NCBI RefSeq assembly: GCF_027483985.1
Contig: NZ_JAIXTJ010000057.1
Location: 1-64,000, forward strand
DNA from: Flavobacterium sp.
GTDB taxonomy: Bacteria > Bacteroidota > Bacteroidia > Flavobacteriales > Flavobacteriaceae
DNA: 64,000 bases
Direction: 5' to 3'
Part shown: one piece after another, positions 25,257 to 33,211 of the stretch
Numbering within the stretch: position 1 is the stretch's first letter
How the letters are laid out: each line of letters begins with the position of its first letter
The notes under the pieces: model-generated
What the model was told of the DNA's origin: nothing
Seen by the model: the letters and a program-made list of their open reading frames with translations, nothing else
The model's database searches: none
Program-made: the position numbers and the translations under genes

Positions 25257-26948
25257 ATGCGTTGGACATTACAATCTAAGCCAGAAAAAGAACAAGTTCA
25301 AAAACTACAAAACGAACTTCAAGTCGATGAAATTATTGCGACTTTATTAGTTCAAAGAGGCATTACAACCTACGATCAAGCCAAAACATTTTTCAGACCA
25401 ACTTTAGACGATTTGCACAATCCGTATCTCATGAAAGATATGGACAAAGCGGTTTCACGTATTGAAAAAGCTATTGCAAACGCAGAAAATATTCTAATTT
25501 TTGGAGATTATGACGTCGATGGAACCACTGCTGTTTCGTTGGTTTCCTCCTATTTAAAAAGTTATTATCCGAATATCGCTACTTACATTCCAGACCGTTA
25601 CGACGAAGGTTACGGAATTTCCTATAAAGGAATTGACTACGCCGACGATAACGGAATTTCTTTAATAATTGCGCTTGATTGCGGAATAAAATCCATCGAT
25701 CACGTTGCTTATGCGAATGCAAAAAACATCGATTTTATCATTTGTGATCACCATCGACCAGGAAACGAATTGCCCAATGCAGTTGCGGTTTTAGATCCAA
25801 AACGTGATGATTGTACTTATCCTTACGACGAACTTTGCGGTTGTGGCGTTGGATTTAAATTGATTCAAGCTATGGCTGAAAACCGCAATCAGTCTGTTTT
25901 AGATTTAATTCCTTATTTAGATTTGGTTGCCACCGCAATTGCCGCAGATATTGTTCCGATTACTGGTGAAAATCGAGTTTTAGCTAAATTTGGTTTGCAA
26001 GTAATTAATTCAAATCCACGTCCAGGAATTAAGGCTTTAATTCAAAATGTAAAGAAAAAAGTGCTTACCATAACGGATGTCGTTTTCATTGTCGCACCAA
26101 GAATTAACGCAGCAGGAAGAATAAAACACGGAAACGAAGCGGTTGCCTTATTGACCGAATTTGATTTAGAACAAGCCGAAATTTTTGCTTCCGAAATTGA
26201 ACAACACAATGCCGACCGAAAAGATTTAGACAAACAAATCACGGTTGAAGCATTGGCTCAAATTGAAAACAATAACGAAAAAGAGAACTTTACAACGGTA
26301 CTTTATCAAGAAAATTGGCACAAAGGCGTTATCGGAATTGTGGCTTCAAGATTAACTGAAACCTATTATCGCCCAACTATTGTTTTCACAAAAAGTGGCG
26401 ATAAATTGGCAGCTTCGGCTCGTTCGGTAAAAGATTTTGATGTTTATAATGCGTTAGAAGCTTGCGCAGAACATCTCGAACAATTTGGCGGACATATGTA
26501 CGCGGCAGGAATGACTTTGAAAGAAGAGAATTACCAAAAATTCAAAGATGCATTTGAAAAAGAAGTTCAAAAAACCATTGCTCCAGATTTATTAATTCCA
26601 GAAATTTCAGTGGATTTAGAAATCAATTTTTCAGATATAAATCCAAAGTTGATTCGATTATTGAGTCAATTTGAACCTTTTGGACCACAAAATATGACAC
26701 CTGTTTTTATGACTAAAAATGTAATAGACACAGGTTATGCAAAGCCATTAGGAAAAGACAACGAACATTTAAAGTTATTTGTAAAACAAAACCATTCAGA
26801 AGGATTTGGCGCGATTGGTTTTGGATTGGGAAGCAAACTAGAATCTACAAAAAATCGAAATCCATTTGACGCTGTATATTGCATAGACGAAAACGAATTT
26901 AATGGAAAGGTAACCGTGCAATTGCGTCTAAAAGATTTGAAAAATTAA
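25257..26948 (+). CDS. recJ: Single-stranded-DNA-specific 5'-3' exonuclease
   Basis: Degrades single-stranded DNA 5' to 3' in recombination, mismatch and base-excision repair. The 563-aa protein has the DHH phosphoesterase motifs IFGDYDVDGTTAV (about 80-92), LDCGIKS, ICDHHRPG (about 161-168) and APRINAAGRIKHG (about 279-291). The DHHA1 part has GGHMYAAGMTL (about 415-425), and an OB-fold-like C-terminus follows. Length matches the family. Monocistronic, apparently unlinked to the neighbouring peptidoglycan-binding gene, which has its own promoter box. Confidence 0.96.
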   Translation: MRWTLQSKPEKEQVQKLQNELQVDEIIATLLVQRGITTYDQAKTFFRPTLDDLHNPYLMKDMDKAVSRIEKAIANAENILIFGDYDVDGTTAVSLVSSYLKSYYPNIATYIPDRYDEGYGISYKGIDYADDNGISLIIALDCGIKSIDHVAYANAKNIDFIICDHHRPGNELPNAVAVLDPKRDDCTYPYDELCGCGVGFKLIQAMAENRNQSVLDLIPYLDLVATAIAADIVPITGENRVLAKFGLQVINSNPRPGIKALIQNVKKKVLTITDVVFIVAPRINAAGRIKHGNEAVALLTEFDLEQAEIFASEIEQHNADRKDLDKQITVEALAQIENNNEKENFTTVLYQENWHKGVIGIVASRLTETYYRPTIVFTKSGDKLAASARSVKDFDVYNALEACAEHLEQFGGHMYAAGMTLKEENYQKFKDAFEKEVQKTIAPDLLIPEISVDLEINFSDINPKLIRLLSQFEPFGPQNMTPVFMTKNVIDTGYAKPLGKDNEHLKLFVKQNHSEGFGAIGFGLGSKLESTKNRNPFDAVYCIDENEFNGKVTVQLRLKDLKN

Positions 26949-26976
26949 TACCCTAAATTGTATCATAAAATTTAAC

Positions 26977-26984
26977 TATTTTTG
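26977..26984 (+). promoter_or_regulatory. Promoter -7 box
   Basis: TATTTTTG (TAnnTTTG), 24 nt before the ATG of the peptidoglycan-binding protein gene. A TTG lies 16 nt upstream as a possible -33 element. Confidence 0.5.
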
Positions 26985-27008
26985 TCTACAAAATAACTTC
27001 TTCTACTT

Positions 27009-27668
27009 ATGAAACAGATTATAATTGTACTTTTGGCTGTAATAGTCTTGATTTTAGGCTATAATTTATATAGTGATTATCAGCGTTTTCATTCGCCAGG
27101 AAGCGATTATGTTAGTAACCAAAAAATTGATTTAAACTATTATGACGCTGCAACTTTACAAAATTATTATCAAGCTATAGAAGATGCTAATAGTTATGTA
27201 AGAATGGCTTGGGTTAATGATGATGTAGATGTGAGAAATCCCGAAGATGATGATGACGATACTAAAGCAGTTGTTTCTGGTTACACTAAAAAGTTGGGAA
27301 TCGTTAAATTATATGAAGAAAAATTAGTACAATCTGCCAAAATGAAAAGCGAAGGATTGAACGATAAAGACGTAATCGCATTCGAAGAAAGTGGCTACAA
27401 AGCAAAAGATTATAACGAATTCATAAAAAGAAAATTCTTGATGGAAACGTTTAAAAGTAATCCGGAAAAGTATAGTTTGAAAGTTGGCGATTTCAGTTCG
27501 TTCGTATTTGAACTGCAAAAGATTTTGGTCAAAAAAGGTTATAACATTCCAGTTGATGGACTTTTTAAAGACACAACTATAAAAGCAATTGGTGCATTTG
27601 AACAAAAAAACGGTTTGTTTCCTGACGGAAAAGTTGATGCAGTAACTTTAGATTATTTACTTAGATAA
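27009..27668 (+). CDS. Membrane-anchored peptidoglycan-binding-domain protein
   Basis: A 219-aa envelope protein with one N-terminal membrane helix (about residues 3-21, IIIVLLAVIVLILGY), a central helical domain of unknown function with an acidic patch (NPEDDDDDTK), and a C-terminal PG_binding_1-type domain (about 155-219; KILVKKGYNIPVDG, DTTIKAIGAFEQKNGL, PDGKVDAVTLDYLL). The domain suggests non-covalent attachment to the cell wall from the periplasmic side. Its stop directly abuts the stop of lpxH on the other strand with no terminator between them. Confidence 0.85.
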   Translation: MKQIIIVLLAVIVLILGYNLYSDYQRFHSPGSDYVSNQKIDLNYYDAATLQNYYQAIEDANSYVRMAWVNDDVDVRNPEDDDDDTKAVVSGYTKKLGIVKLYEEKLVQSAKMKSEGLNDKDVIAFEESGYKAKDYNEFIKRKFLMETFKSNPEKYSLKVGDFSSFVFELQKILVKKGYNIPVDGLFKDTTIKAIGAFEQKNGLFPDGKVDAVTLDYLLR

Positions 27669-28415
27669 CTATTCGAATTTTTTCAATTCAAAATTTTCTC
27701 CGTCAAAAACTCCATAGGTAAAGTAGCCAATCCAGTCGCCAAGATTTACATATTCTGAATTTTCACCCACTTTTACAATCATTGGTAAATGTCGGTGTCC
27801 AAAAATCAGGTAGTTATACTGTTTGGTTTCTATTTTTTTCTTTGCGTAAATGATTAACCATTCGTTGTCTTCGCCTAAGTATTTTACGTCTTCTGCACCA
27901 GAAATTAATTTATTTTTTACGGAAAGATATTGTGCTAATTTCATTCCAATATCTGGATGAAGCCAACGGTACAACCATTTTGAAAACGGATGAACAAATA
28001 CTTTTTTCATTCGCTTATATCCTTTATCACCTGGACCTTTTCCGTCACCATGTCCAATAAGAAATGTTTTATTATTGAAAGTAAACTCTTGATTATCGTG
28101 AAAAACTGGAATGTTGAGTTCTTTTTGAAAATAATCATTCATCCACAAATCGTGGTTTCCAACGAAGAAGTAAATCGGAATTCCGCTATCTCTAATTTCG
28201 GCTAGTTTTCCTAGAACTCTCACAAATCCTTTGGGAACGACCGTTTTATATTCAAACCAAAAATCAAACAAGTCACCAAGCAAAAAAATGGCTTCGGCAT
28301 CTTTCTTAACTTCATCAAGCCAAGCCACAAATTTTTGCTCACGCGGAAAACTTAATTCAGGTGTTGGAGCTCCAAAATGTTGATCGGATGCGAAATAGAT
28401 TTTTTTTTGTGACAT
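27669..28415 (-). CDS. lpxH: UDP-2,3-diacylglucosamine diphosphatase
   Basis: Hydrolyses UDP-2,3-diacylglucosamine to lipid X in lipid A synthesis; a peripheral inner-membrane calcineurin-like metallophosphoesterase. Metal-binding motifs are in order: SDQHFG (about 9-14), GDLFDFWFE (about 46-54), GNHDLW (about 85-90), GHGDGKGPGD (about 121-130) and FGHRHLP (about 204-210). The 248 aa fit the family in Bacteroidota. It lies 17 nt downstream of queD on the same strand and may be co-transcribed with it. Confidence 0.92.
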   Translation of the reverse strand: MSQKKIYFASDQHFGAPTPELSFPREQKFVAWLDEVKKDAEAIFLLGDLFDFWFEYKTVVPKGFVRVLGKLAEIRDSGIPIYFFVGNHDLWMNDYFQKELNIPVFHDNQEFTFNNKTFLIGHGDGKGPGDKGYKRMKKVFVHPFSKWLYRWLHPDIGMKLAQYLSVKNKLISGAEDVKYLGEDNEWLIIYAKKKIETKQYNYLIFGHRHLPMIVKVGENSEYVNLGDWIGYFTYGVFDGENFELKKFE

Positions 28416-28432
28416 TTTGTGAAATAAATAAA

Positions 28433-28885
28433 TTACAAATTATCAGAAGCGTACCATTCAGCAAATGAACTTTCAGTTTCTTGCAATCTTAAAGAGTGTA
28501 ACTGAATTTCACTTGGCAATCTGTTTTGAATTTTACTTGCAAAATCAATTACCATATTTTCGCTTGTTGGTTGATAATCAACTAAAATAACGTGATGACC
28601 ACGATTTTTTAATTCTTGAGCCAACTCAACGTGAGGTGTATTTTTATTAAAAACGGTAGCGTGATCAAAAACATCAACAATTTCCTCTCGCACAATTTTT
28701 TTCAAATCAGAAAAATCAATCACCATTCCAAATTTTACATTGCTAGAATCGGTTATTGGTGTTCCAATTACAGTAACCGAAAGCTTATAACTATGACCGT
28801 GAACATTTTTACATTTACCATCATATCCATAAAGTGCGTGTCCAGTTTCAAAAGAAAACTGTTTGGTAATTCTGATTTTACTCAT
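28433..28885 (-). CDS. queD: 6-carboxy-5,6,7,8-tetrahydropterin synthase
   Basis: Converts dihydroneopterin triphosphate to 6-carboxytetrahydropterin, an early step to queuosine. The 150-aa protein shows the zinc and active-site motifs of the 6-pyruvoyl-tetrahydropterin synthase fold: ETGHALYGYDGKCKNVHGHSY (His at GHAL, catalytic Cys in GKCKNVHGH, His pair), GMVIDFSDLK, FDHATVFN and SENMVIDFA. No other queuosine genes are in the window. Divergent from the tRNA gene. Confidence 0.93.
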   Translation of the reverse strand: MSKIRITKQFSFETGHALYGYDGKCKNVHGHSYKLSVTVIGTPITDSSNVKFGMVIDFSDLKKIVREEIVDVFDHATVFNKNTPHVELAQELKNRGHHVILVDYQPTSENMVIDFASKIQNRLPSEIQLHSLRLQETESSFAEWYASDNL

Positions 28886-28898
28886 TATAATTTTTTTA

Positions 28899-28906
28899 CA
28901 AAATTA
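28899..28906 (-). promoter_or_regulatory. Promoter -7 box for queD
   Basis: TAATTTTG on the minus strand, 13 nt before the queD ATG, with TTTG 15 nt further upstream as a possible -33 element (slightly short spacing). Confidence 0.45.
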
Positions 28907-28964
28907 AATAAAATAAGCTATCAAATTGACGATAATTATTTCTTAATTTTTAATTTATAAATAC

Positions 28965-28972
28965 TATATTTG
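28965..28972 (+). promoter_or_regulatory. Promoter -7 box for tRNA-Ala
   Basis: TATATTTG, an exact TAnnTTTG match, ending 14 nt before the first base of the tRNA. This is the expected distance for a transcript starting a few bases upstream of the mature 5' end. Confidence 0.55.
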
Positions 28973-28986
28973 AACATAATTATTTT

Positions 28987-29060
28987 GGGGATGTAGCTCA
29001 GTTGGCTAGAGTGCTTGACTGGCAGTCAAGAGGTCGTGGGTTCGAGCCCCATCTTCTCCA
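28987..29060 (+). tRNA. tRNA-Ala (anticodon GGC)
   Basis: A 74-nt cloverleaf ending with discriminator A; CCA is not encoded. The anticodon stem CTTGA/TCAAG encloses loop CTGGCAG, giving anticodon GGC at 29021-29023, which reads GCC and GCU. The T arm GTGGG-TTCGAGC-CCCAT and a normal D arm are present. The acceptor stem carries the G3-U70 wobble pair, the identity signal of alanine tRNAs, plus one T-T mismatch at pair 6-67. It has its own promoter box and a strong terminator. Confidence 0.97.
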
Positions 29061-29070
29061 CTTTTATAAC

Positions 29071-29102
29071 AAAAAAACGCCTTTATTTCAAGGCGTTTTT
29101 TT
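29071..29102. terminator. Bidirectional terminator between tRNA-Ala and DUF3109 gene
   Basis: Stem CGCCTT/AAGGCG with 6-nt loop, seven A on the left and seven T on the right that extend the stem. It serves the tRNA on plus and the converging gene on minus. Confidence 0.9.
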
Positions 29103-29675
29103 TTATTTTCCGTTTTTTAAATCATCGGCTACTTTTTCTAATTCTTGGTACCAATCGTCACCGAATCTTCTTATCAGAGCTTCTTTTACAAACTTATAAA
29201 CTGGAACTTGAAGTTCTTTTCCTAGTGAACAAGCATCGTCGCAAATATCCCAACGATCGTAATTTACTGCAGCAAACTCAGTGAAATCTTTTACACGAAT
29301 TGGATACAAATGACAAGAAACTGGTTTTTTCCACGAAATAATTCCTTGATTGTAGGCTTGCTCTATACCACACAAAGCCGTTTTCCCGTCAAAAATTACG
29401 TAAGCACAATCTTTTTCATCAATTAAGGGTGTTTCTAAATCTTGTTCCGTTCCTTTTACCCAAGTTCCTAATTTTTCGATAGCTGCGATGCCTTCTTTTC
29501 GTAAAAATGGTTTTACTTTCGGATAAATTTCTTCTAAGATTTTAGTTTCTTCTTCACTCAATGGCGCACCAGCATCACCATCAACGCAACACGCACCGTG
29601 ACAAGCAGAAAGATTACAAACAAAATCTTTTTCAAGAATATCTTCTGAAACTATGGTTTTTCCTAACTGAAACAT
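29103..29675 (-). CDS. DUF3109 family cysteine-rich protein
   Basis: A 190-aa protein of the DUF3109 family, typical of Bacteroidota, probably a metal or iron-sulfur-cluster protein by its cysteine pattern. Cysteines appear in DFVCNLSACHGACCVDGDAG (about 18-31), DEKDCAYV, TALCGIEQAY, SCHLYPIRV and ICDDACSLG, resembling the zinc or iron-sulfur cluster CxxxCxxxCC proteins of the YkgJ type. Function unknown. Converges on the tRNA gene through a shared terminator; it begins just after a hairpin-repeat element on its upstream side. Confidence 0.9.
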   Translation of the reverse strand: MFQLGKTIVSEDILEKDFVCNLSACHGACCVDGDAGAPLSEEETKILEEIYPKVKPFLRKEGIAAIEKLGTWVKGTEQDLETPLIDEKDCAYVIFDGKTALCGIEQAYNQGIISWKKPVSCHLYPIRVKDFTEFAAVNYDRWDICDDACSLGKELQVPVYKFVKEALIRRFGDDWYQELEKVADDLKNGK

Positions 29676-29682
29676 ATTTAAA

Positions 29683-29735
29683 ATATTAGATATTAAACCT
29701 ATCTACCGACAGGCAGGTTTAAGATATTAGATATT
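29683..29735. repeat. Hairpin element flanked by 12-bp direct repeats
   Basis: ATATTAGATATT occurs at 29683-29694 and again at 29724-29735. Between the copies is an imperfect 10-bp hairpin with arms AAACCTATCT and AGGCAGGTTT and loop ACCGAC. The arrangement looks like a small repeated intergenic element; ATCTAATATC, the reverse complement of the repeat core, recurs twice before recJ. Confidence 0.6.
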
Positions 29736-29837
29736 TCTTTTATCAAAAACTTAAGACAAAGGTACGAATGATTTTATGGAATAAATAAATATCCTAAAAT
29801 TAACGTATCGTTTTGATTTTAACATTTGATAAAGCAG

Positions 29838-29845
29838 TAATTTTG
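29838..29845 (+). promoter_or_regulatory. Promoter -7 box for marC
   Basis: TAATTTTG (TAnnTTTG) 21 nt before the ATG at 29867, with TTTTG 22 nt further upstream as a -33 candidate. It supports the internal ATG over a more upstream TTG. Confidence 0.5.
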
Positions 29846-29866
29846 CCGCTTCTAAAATGTGTGCTT

Positions 29867-30445
29867 ATGTTAGGTTTAGACTTTAAAGAAATTATCACAA
29901 TTGCAATGGTGCTTTTTGCTGTAATTGATATTGTTGGAACGATTCCGATTATTGTTGATTTGAGGCAAAAATTTGGTCACATTGAATCAGAAAAAGCTTC
30001 GATTGTTGCTGGAGTTATTATGATTGTCTTCCTATTTGTTGGAGAAGAATTATTAAAATTAATTGGAATTGATGTGCATTCTTTTGCTGTTGCTGGTTCG
30101 TTTGTATTATTCTTTTTAGCATTAGAAATGATTCTCGGAATTCGAATTTATAAAGAAGAAGCCAATTCATCAGCTTCGATTGTTCCATTGGCATTTCCTT
30201 TAATTGCTGGTGCAGGAACAATGACAACTTTACTTTCATTACGTTCGCAATTTGCAACTATAAACATTATAATCGCTATCGTTTTAAACATCATTTTGGT
30301 GTATGCAGTTTTAAAATCTTCAGCTAAAATTGAAAAAATGTTAGGCAAAAACGGTCTTGGCGTTATCAGAAAAACTTTTGGAGTGGTACTTCTTGCAATT
30401 GCTGTTAAATTATTTGCAGCTAATGTTAAAGGATTATTCATTTAA
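29867..30445 (+). CDS. MarC family integral membrane protein
   Basis: A 192-aa inner-membrane protein of the MarC/UPF0056 family with about six hydrophobic helices. Family features are AVIDIVGTIPIIVDL in the first helix region (about 18-32), VAGSFVLFFLALEMILG, VPLAFPLIAGAGTMTTL (about 118-134) and a last helix AIAVKLFAANVKGLF. MarC was once linked to multiple antibiotic resistance, but the function is not established. The ATG at 29867 gives the standard length and fits the promoter box; an upstream TTG would add 18 non-membrane residues. Confidence 0.9.
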   Translation: MLGLDFKEIITIAMVLFAVIDIVGTIPIIVDLRQKFGHIESEKASIVAGVIMIVFLFVGEELLKLIGIDVHSFAVAGSFVLFFLALEMILGIRIYKEEANSSASIVPLAFPLIAGAGTMTTLLSLRSQFATINIIIAIVLNIILVYAVLKSSAKIEKMLGKNGLGVIRKTFGVVLLAIAVKLFAANVKGLFI

Positions 30446-30457
30446 TCTGATTTTTAT

Positions 30458-30465
30458 TATTTTTG
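30458..30465 (+). promoter_or_regulatory. Promoter -7 box
   Basis: TATTTTTG, exact TAnnTTTG match, 16 nt before the ATG of the 66-aa membrane protein gene. Confidence 0.45.
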
Positions 30466-30481
30466 TATCAAATATTTATCA

Positions 30482-30682
30482 ATGAAAATTTTTACTACTA
30501 TATTGATTTTAGTTGCAACTGGTTTAATCGGTTTCAACATTACTTTACTAGATTTTGAAAAGCCATTTGAAGGTGACAGTATGATTGCTTTGGTTGGAAT
30601 TGCTGCTGCCTTTTGCGCTGTTTTTATTCTTCTAATCTTCAAAATGTCTAAAAAAATTGAAGAGAAATTGAAAAATCAATAA
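30482..30682 (+). CDS. Small two-TM membrane protein
   Basis: A 66-aa protein with two hydrophobic helices (about residues 4-21 and 35-53) joined by a short loop (DFEKPFEGDS) and ending in a lysine-rich cytoplasmic tail (KMSKKIEEKLKNQ). No named family recognised. A promoter box precedes it and a probable terminator follows, which argues for a real monocistronic gene. Function unknown. Confidence 0.72.
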   Translation: MKIFTTILILVATGLIGFNITLLDFEKPFEGDSMIALVGIAAAFCAVFILLIFKMSKKIEEKLKNQ

Positions 30683-30710
30683 CTACTGTAAATCCCAATT
30701 TATAAATCCT

Positions 30711-30760
30711 AAATTCCAATTTATATACTTGTATCTGGAATTTGGAGTTTAATTTTTTTT
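30711..30760 (+). terminator. Probable terminator
   Basis: Stem AAATTCCA/TGGAATTT with a 17-nt loop, followed by a run of eight T, after the 66-aa membrane protein gene. The right arm shares TGGAATTTGGA with an inverted repeat at 39952-39991 and a stretch within dxs. Confidence 0.5.
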
Positions 30761-30772
30761 ATTCTTAGATTT

Positions 30773-31381
30773 ATGTTTGATGTTCTAATAATTGGTGGTG
30801 GCGTTTCTGGAGTTTCTTGCGCGCTGGTTTTAGGTTCGGCTTATAAAAAAGCCTTTGCCCAAGACAAAAAAATCGGAATTATTATACATCAAAAAACATC
30901 TTCATTACAAGAAGCATTGTTTAATAATGCTTACGGAATTCCTGCAGGTAAATTAGGTTCAGAACTTTTAACTGAAAGTGTAGCACAACTTCACAATTTA
31001 TATCCTCACGTAGCTCAAATTGAGAACGAAAAAGTACTTAAAATTGAAGGTGAATATCCAAATTTCAATGTGATTACTAATAAAAGTTCTTATCAAACGA
31101 AAACAATTGTTATTGGCATTGGATCTGCAAATACTTTTGCTATTGAAGGTTTAATGGATTTTGTAGAACCACACAAAAAAGCAATTGTTGAAAAACAACG
31201 CATACAATTAAAAAATGATGACCACAAAGTTGCCGAAGGAATTTATGTAGCTGGCACGCTTGCTGGACACAGAAGTCAATTAGCAATCGCTGCCGGAAGT
31301 GGCGCTGCCGTTGCAACCGATATTCTAACGTTATGGAATGAAGGAATCTCGAGTCAAGCACACGATTCGATTAGGAAGTAG
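30773..31381 (+). CDS. Short FAD-dependent oxidoreductase (thioredoxin-reductase-like)
   Basis: A 202-aa flavoprotein-like protein. It has an N-terminal FAD-binding VLIIGGGVSGVSCAL (about 4-18), a TKTIVIGIGSA strand (about 107-117) and the C-terminal GIYVAGTLAGHRSQLAIAAGSGAAVA (GIYVAG about 157, binding FAD). It resembles thioredoxin reductases but is about 100 residues shorter: the NADPH-binding domain and redox CxxC are missing. The truncated length, with intact ends, suggests a stand-alone FAD-domain family rather than a broken gene. Partner and reaction unknown. Confidence 0.8.
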   Translation: MFDVLIIGGGVSGVSCALVLGSAYKKAFAQDKKIGIIIHQKTSSLQEALFNNAYGIPAGKLGSELLTESVAQLHNLYPHVAQIENEKVLKIEGEYPNFNVITNKSSYQTKTIVIGIGSANTFAIEGLMDFVEPHKKAIVEKQRIQLKNDDHKVAEGIYVAGTLAGHRSQLAIAAGSGAAVATDILTLWNEGISSQAHDSIRK

Positions 31382-31383
31382 GT

Positions 31384-31518
31384 TTATCCTTTTTCGTAAA
31401 ACTTCCAAATTCTTTTAGCAAGTTTGTATAAAAACACAATTGCAACCACTGAAATTAACAGTACAACTATTTGCCAAAGAAACAAACCTACACTGAAATC
31501 ATTTATTACTTTTTCCAT
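31384..31518 (-). CDS. 44-aa single-TM small protein
   Basis: A short frame of 44 residues (start MEKVINDFSVGLFLW) with one membrane helix (about 10-33, LFLWQIVVLLISVVAIVFLY) and a basic tail (KLAKRIWKFYEKG). It begins 6 nt after the stop of the S41 protease gene on the same strand and ends 2 nt before the converging FAD gene, so it fits exactly into the gap. The aromatic GLFLWQ start of the helix recalls other small flavobacterial membrane proteins. Function unknown; possible partner of the protease. Confidence 0.6.
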   Translation of the reverse strand: MEKVINDFSVGLFLWQIVVLLISVVAIVFLYKLAKRIWKFYEKG

Positions 31519-31524
31519 AAGAAT

Positions 31525-33102
31525 TTATTTACCATTCAAAACCGTTTTTACCATTTTATCTTCTTTCAAAATAATTTGATAATATTGATTTTCTCCAAAC
31601 AATTGGCGAGCAAATTCTGCAGTGATGTACCGATTTACTAATGCTCTACTTTTATTCAAACTAATATCCAAACCTGCTTTAGAAAGGTATTTTTCGAATA
31701 AATTGATGTACGATTCATTTTGCATCATTTTAGCTTGAAACTTTTGAAAATCGTCTCCTTTGAATGCATTCCTATTTTGATCCAATTGTTCAAAAACAAA
31801 ATGTCCAACGATACCTGTTTGAAGTATATATTCTAAACTTTCTTGACCGTGTTCTACTTCTAAAGGCACGAAAATATCTGGCACAATTCCGCCGCCGCCA
31901 TAAACGGTTCTTCCTTTTTTGGTTTTGAATTTTAAGGAATCGGCAATTTTTATTTTTCCTTTATCATACAATTCGCCACTTTCAAAACGCGTTTCAGCTT
32001 CTTTGTAGTAATTTTCACTTTGTCCTTTTACATAAGGTTTTTGGATACTTCTTCCGCTTGGTGTAAAATATCTTGCAATGGTCAATCGCACTGCAGAACC
32101 ATCATCAAAATCCATTTCGCGTTGCACCAATCCTTTTCCGAAGGAACGTCTTCCGTAAACCAAACCTCTGTCGTTATCTTGAATCGCACCTGCAAGAATT
32201 TCGCTTGCCGACGCTGAGTTTTCATCAATTAAAACAGCTACTTTTCCGGTTTCAAAATTACCTTCGTCTGTAGCAAACGTTTTGTCGATGTTTCCTTTTT
32301 TATTTTTAGTAAAAACGATTAATTCTTTATCTTTCAACAACTCATCAGCTATTTCTACAGCCATTTCCATAAATCCTCCACCGTTTTCACGTAAATCAAT
32401 TACAAGTGAATTGATGCCGCTTTTCTTTAATTTTAATAACGCTGAATGAAATTCATCAGCTGTTGTTTCAGCAAAACGATTGATTTTTATATAACCTGTA
32501 GTTTTATTTAAAAGGATAGCAATGTCAACACTTTTTATAGGAATGACATCACGAATAACTTTGATTTTTAGGTTTTTATTTTCAGATTTTCTAAAAACGG
32601 TTAATGTTACTGAAGATTCTTTTTCGCCTTTTAATTTGCTGTAAAGCACTTCGTTTTTTAGTTTTTTACCAAAAAGTTTGAAATTATCAGCATACAAAAT
32701 TCTATCACCCGATTTGATTCCAGCTTTTTCTGCTGGACCATTTTCTATTGGTTTTATTACGGCAATGGTATCGTTATAATTATAGAAATTAACACCAATT
32801 CCAACAAAATCTCCTTTCATACTTTCGGCAACCGCTGTTTGTTCACTTGGCGGAACATAAACCGAATGTGGGTCAAGATTAGCAAGAATATTAGTAACGG
32901 TTAAATCTACAATGGAGTCGGTTTTTACATCGTCAACATATTCATTATCAATAAAATTAATGAGCTTATTGAGTTTTGTTTTATAATCGTTTTTAGATAG
33001 AGAAGGTTTCGCCACAGGAAAATTAATCAAACCACCAATGACAATGCCAAGTGCCACGCACGAGAAAAAAAGTAAAGGTATGTAGATTTTATTAATTTTC
33101 AT
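31525..33102 (-). CDS. S41 family carboxy-terminal processing protease
   Basis: A 525-aa CtpA/Prc-type serine protease acting in the periplasm on C-terminal ends of proteins. An N-terminal anchor or signal (about 6-27) is followed by an N-terminal helical domain, a PDZ domain (about 93-175; VGIGVNFYNYNDTIAVIKP, GPAEKAGIKSGDRIL) and the S41 core with NGGGFMEMAVEIADE, the catalytic serine in DENSASASEILAGA (about 297) and the catalytic lysine in GRRSFGKGLVQ (about 322). A C-terminal domain ends the protein. Length is normal for Bacteroidota. Promoter box and a TTTGATT-AAAC-AATCAAA inverted repeat lie upstream; a 44-aa membrane protein gene follows. Confidence 0.94.
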   Translation of the reverse strand: MKINKIYIPLLFFSCVALGIVIGGLINFPVAKPSLSKNDYKTKLNKLINFIDNEYVDDVKTDSIVDLTVTNILANLDPHSVYVPPSEQTAVAESMKGDFVGIGVNFYNYNDTIAVIKPIENGPAEKAGIKSGDRILYADNFKLFGKKLKNEVLYSKLKGEKESSVTLTVFRKSENKNLKIKVIRDVIPIKSVDIAILLNKTTGYIKINRFAETTADEFHSALLKLKKSGINSLVIDLRENGGGFMEMAVEIADELLKDKELIVFTKNKKGNIDKTFATDEGNFETGKVAVLIDENSASASEILAGAIQDNDRGLVYGRRSFGKGLVQREMDFDDGSAVRLTIARYFTPSGRSIQKPYVKGQSENYYKEAETRFESGELYDKGKIKIADSLKFKTKKGRTVYGGGGIVPDIFVPLEVEHGQESLEYILQTGIVGHFVFEQLDQNRNAFKGDDFQKFQAKMMQNESYINLFEKYLSKAGLDISLNKSRALVNRYITAEFARQLFGENQYYQIILKEDKMVKTVLNGK

Positions 33103-33128
33103 TTTATGCTGAAATTGTGAACTCTATA

Positions 33129-33150
33129 TTTGATTAAACAATCAAAAATA
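33129..33150 (-). promoter_or_regulatory. Promoter box with inverted repeat before the S41 protease gene
   Basis: TATTTTTG on the minus strand (33143-33150) overlaps a 7-bp-arm inverted repeat, TTTGATT and AATCAAA at 33129-33146 with a 4-nt spacer. The overlap would allow repression by a dimeric protein, but it may be chance in AT-rich DNA. Confidence 0.35.
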
Positions 33151-33211
33151 CAAAGGTTTATTCTATAGGAACGTTAAACATATCCTATTATTTCCTAAAA
33201 CTTGTTTGAAC

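Noticed and set aside
29002..29284. Frames reading through the tRNA-Ala gene
   Set aside because: They run across the tRNA, its terminator and the antisense of the DUF3109 gene.
31140..31361. Antisense open frame over the FAD protein gene
   Set aside because: It overlaps the conserved FAD-binding C-terminus of the plus-strand gene and has no features of its own.
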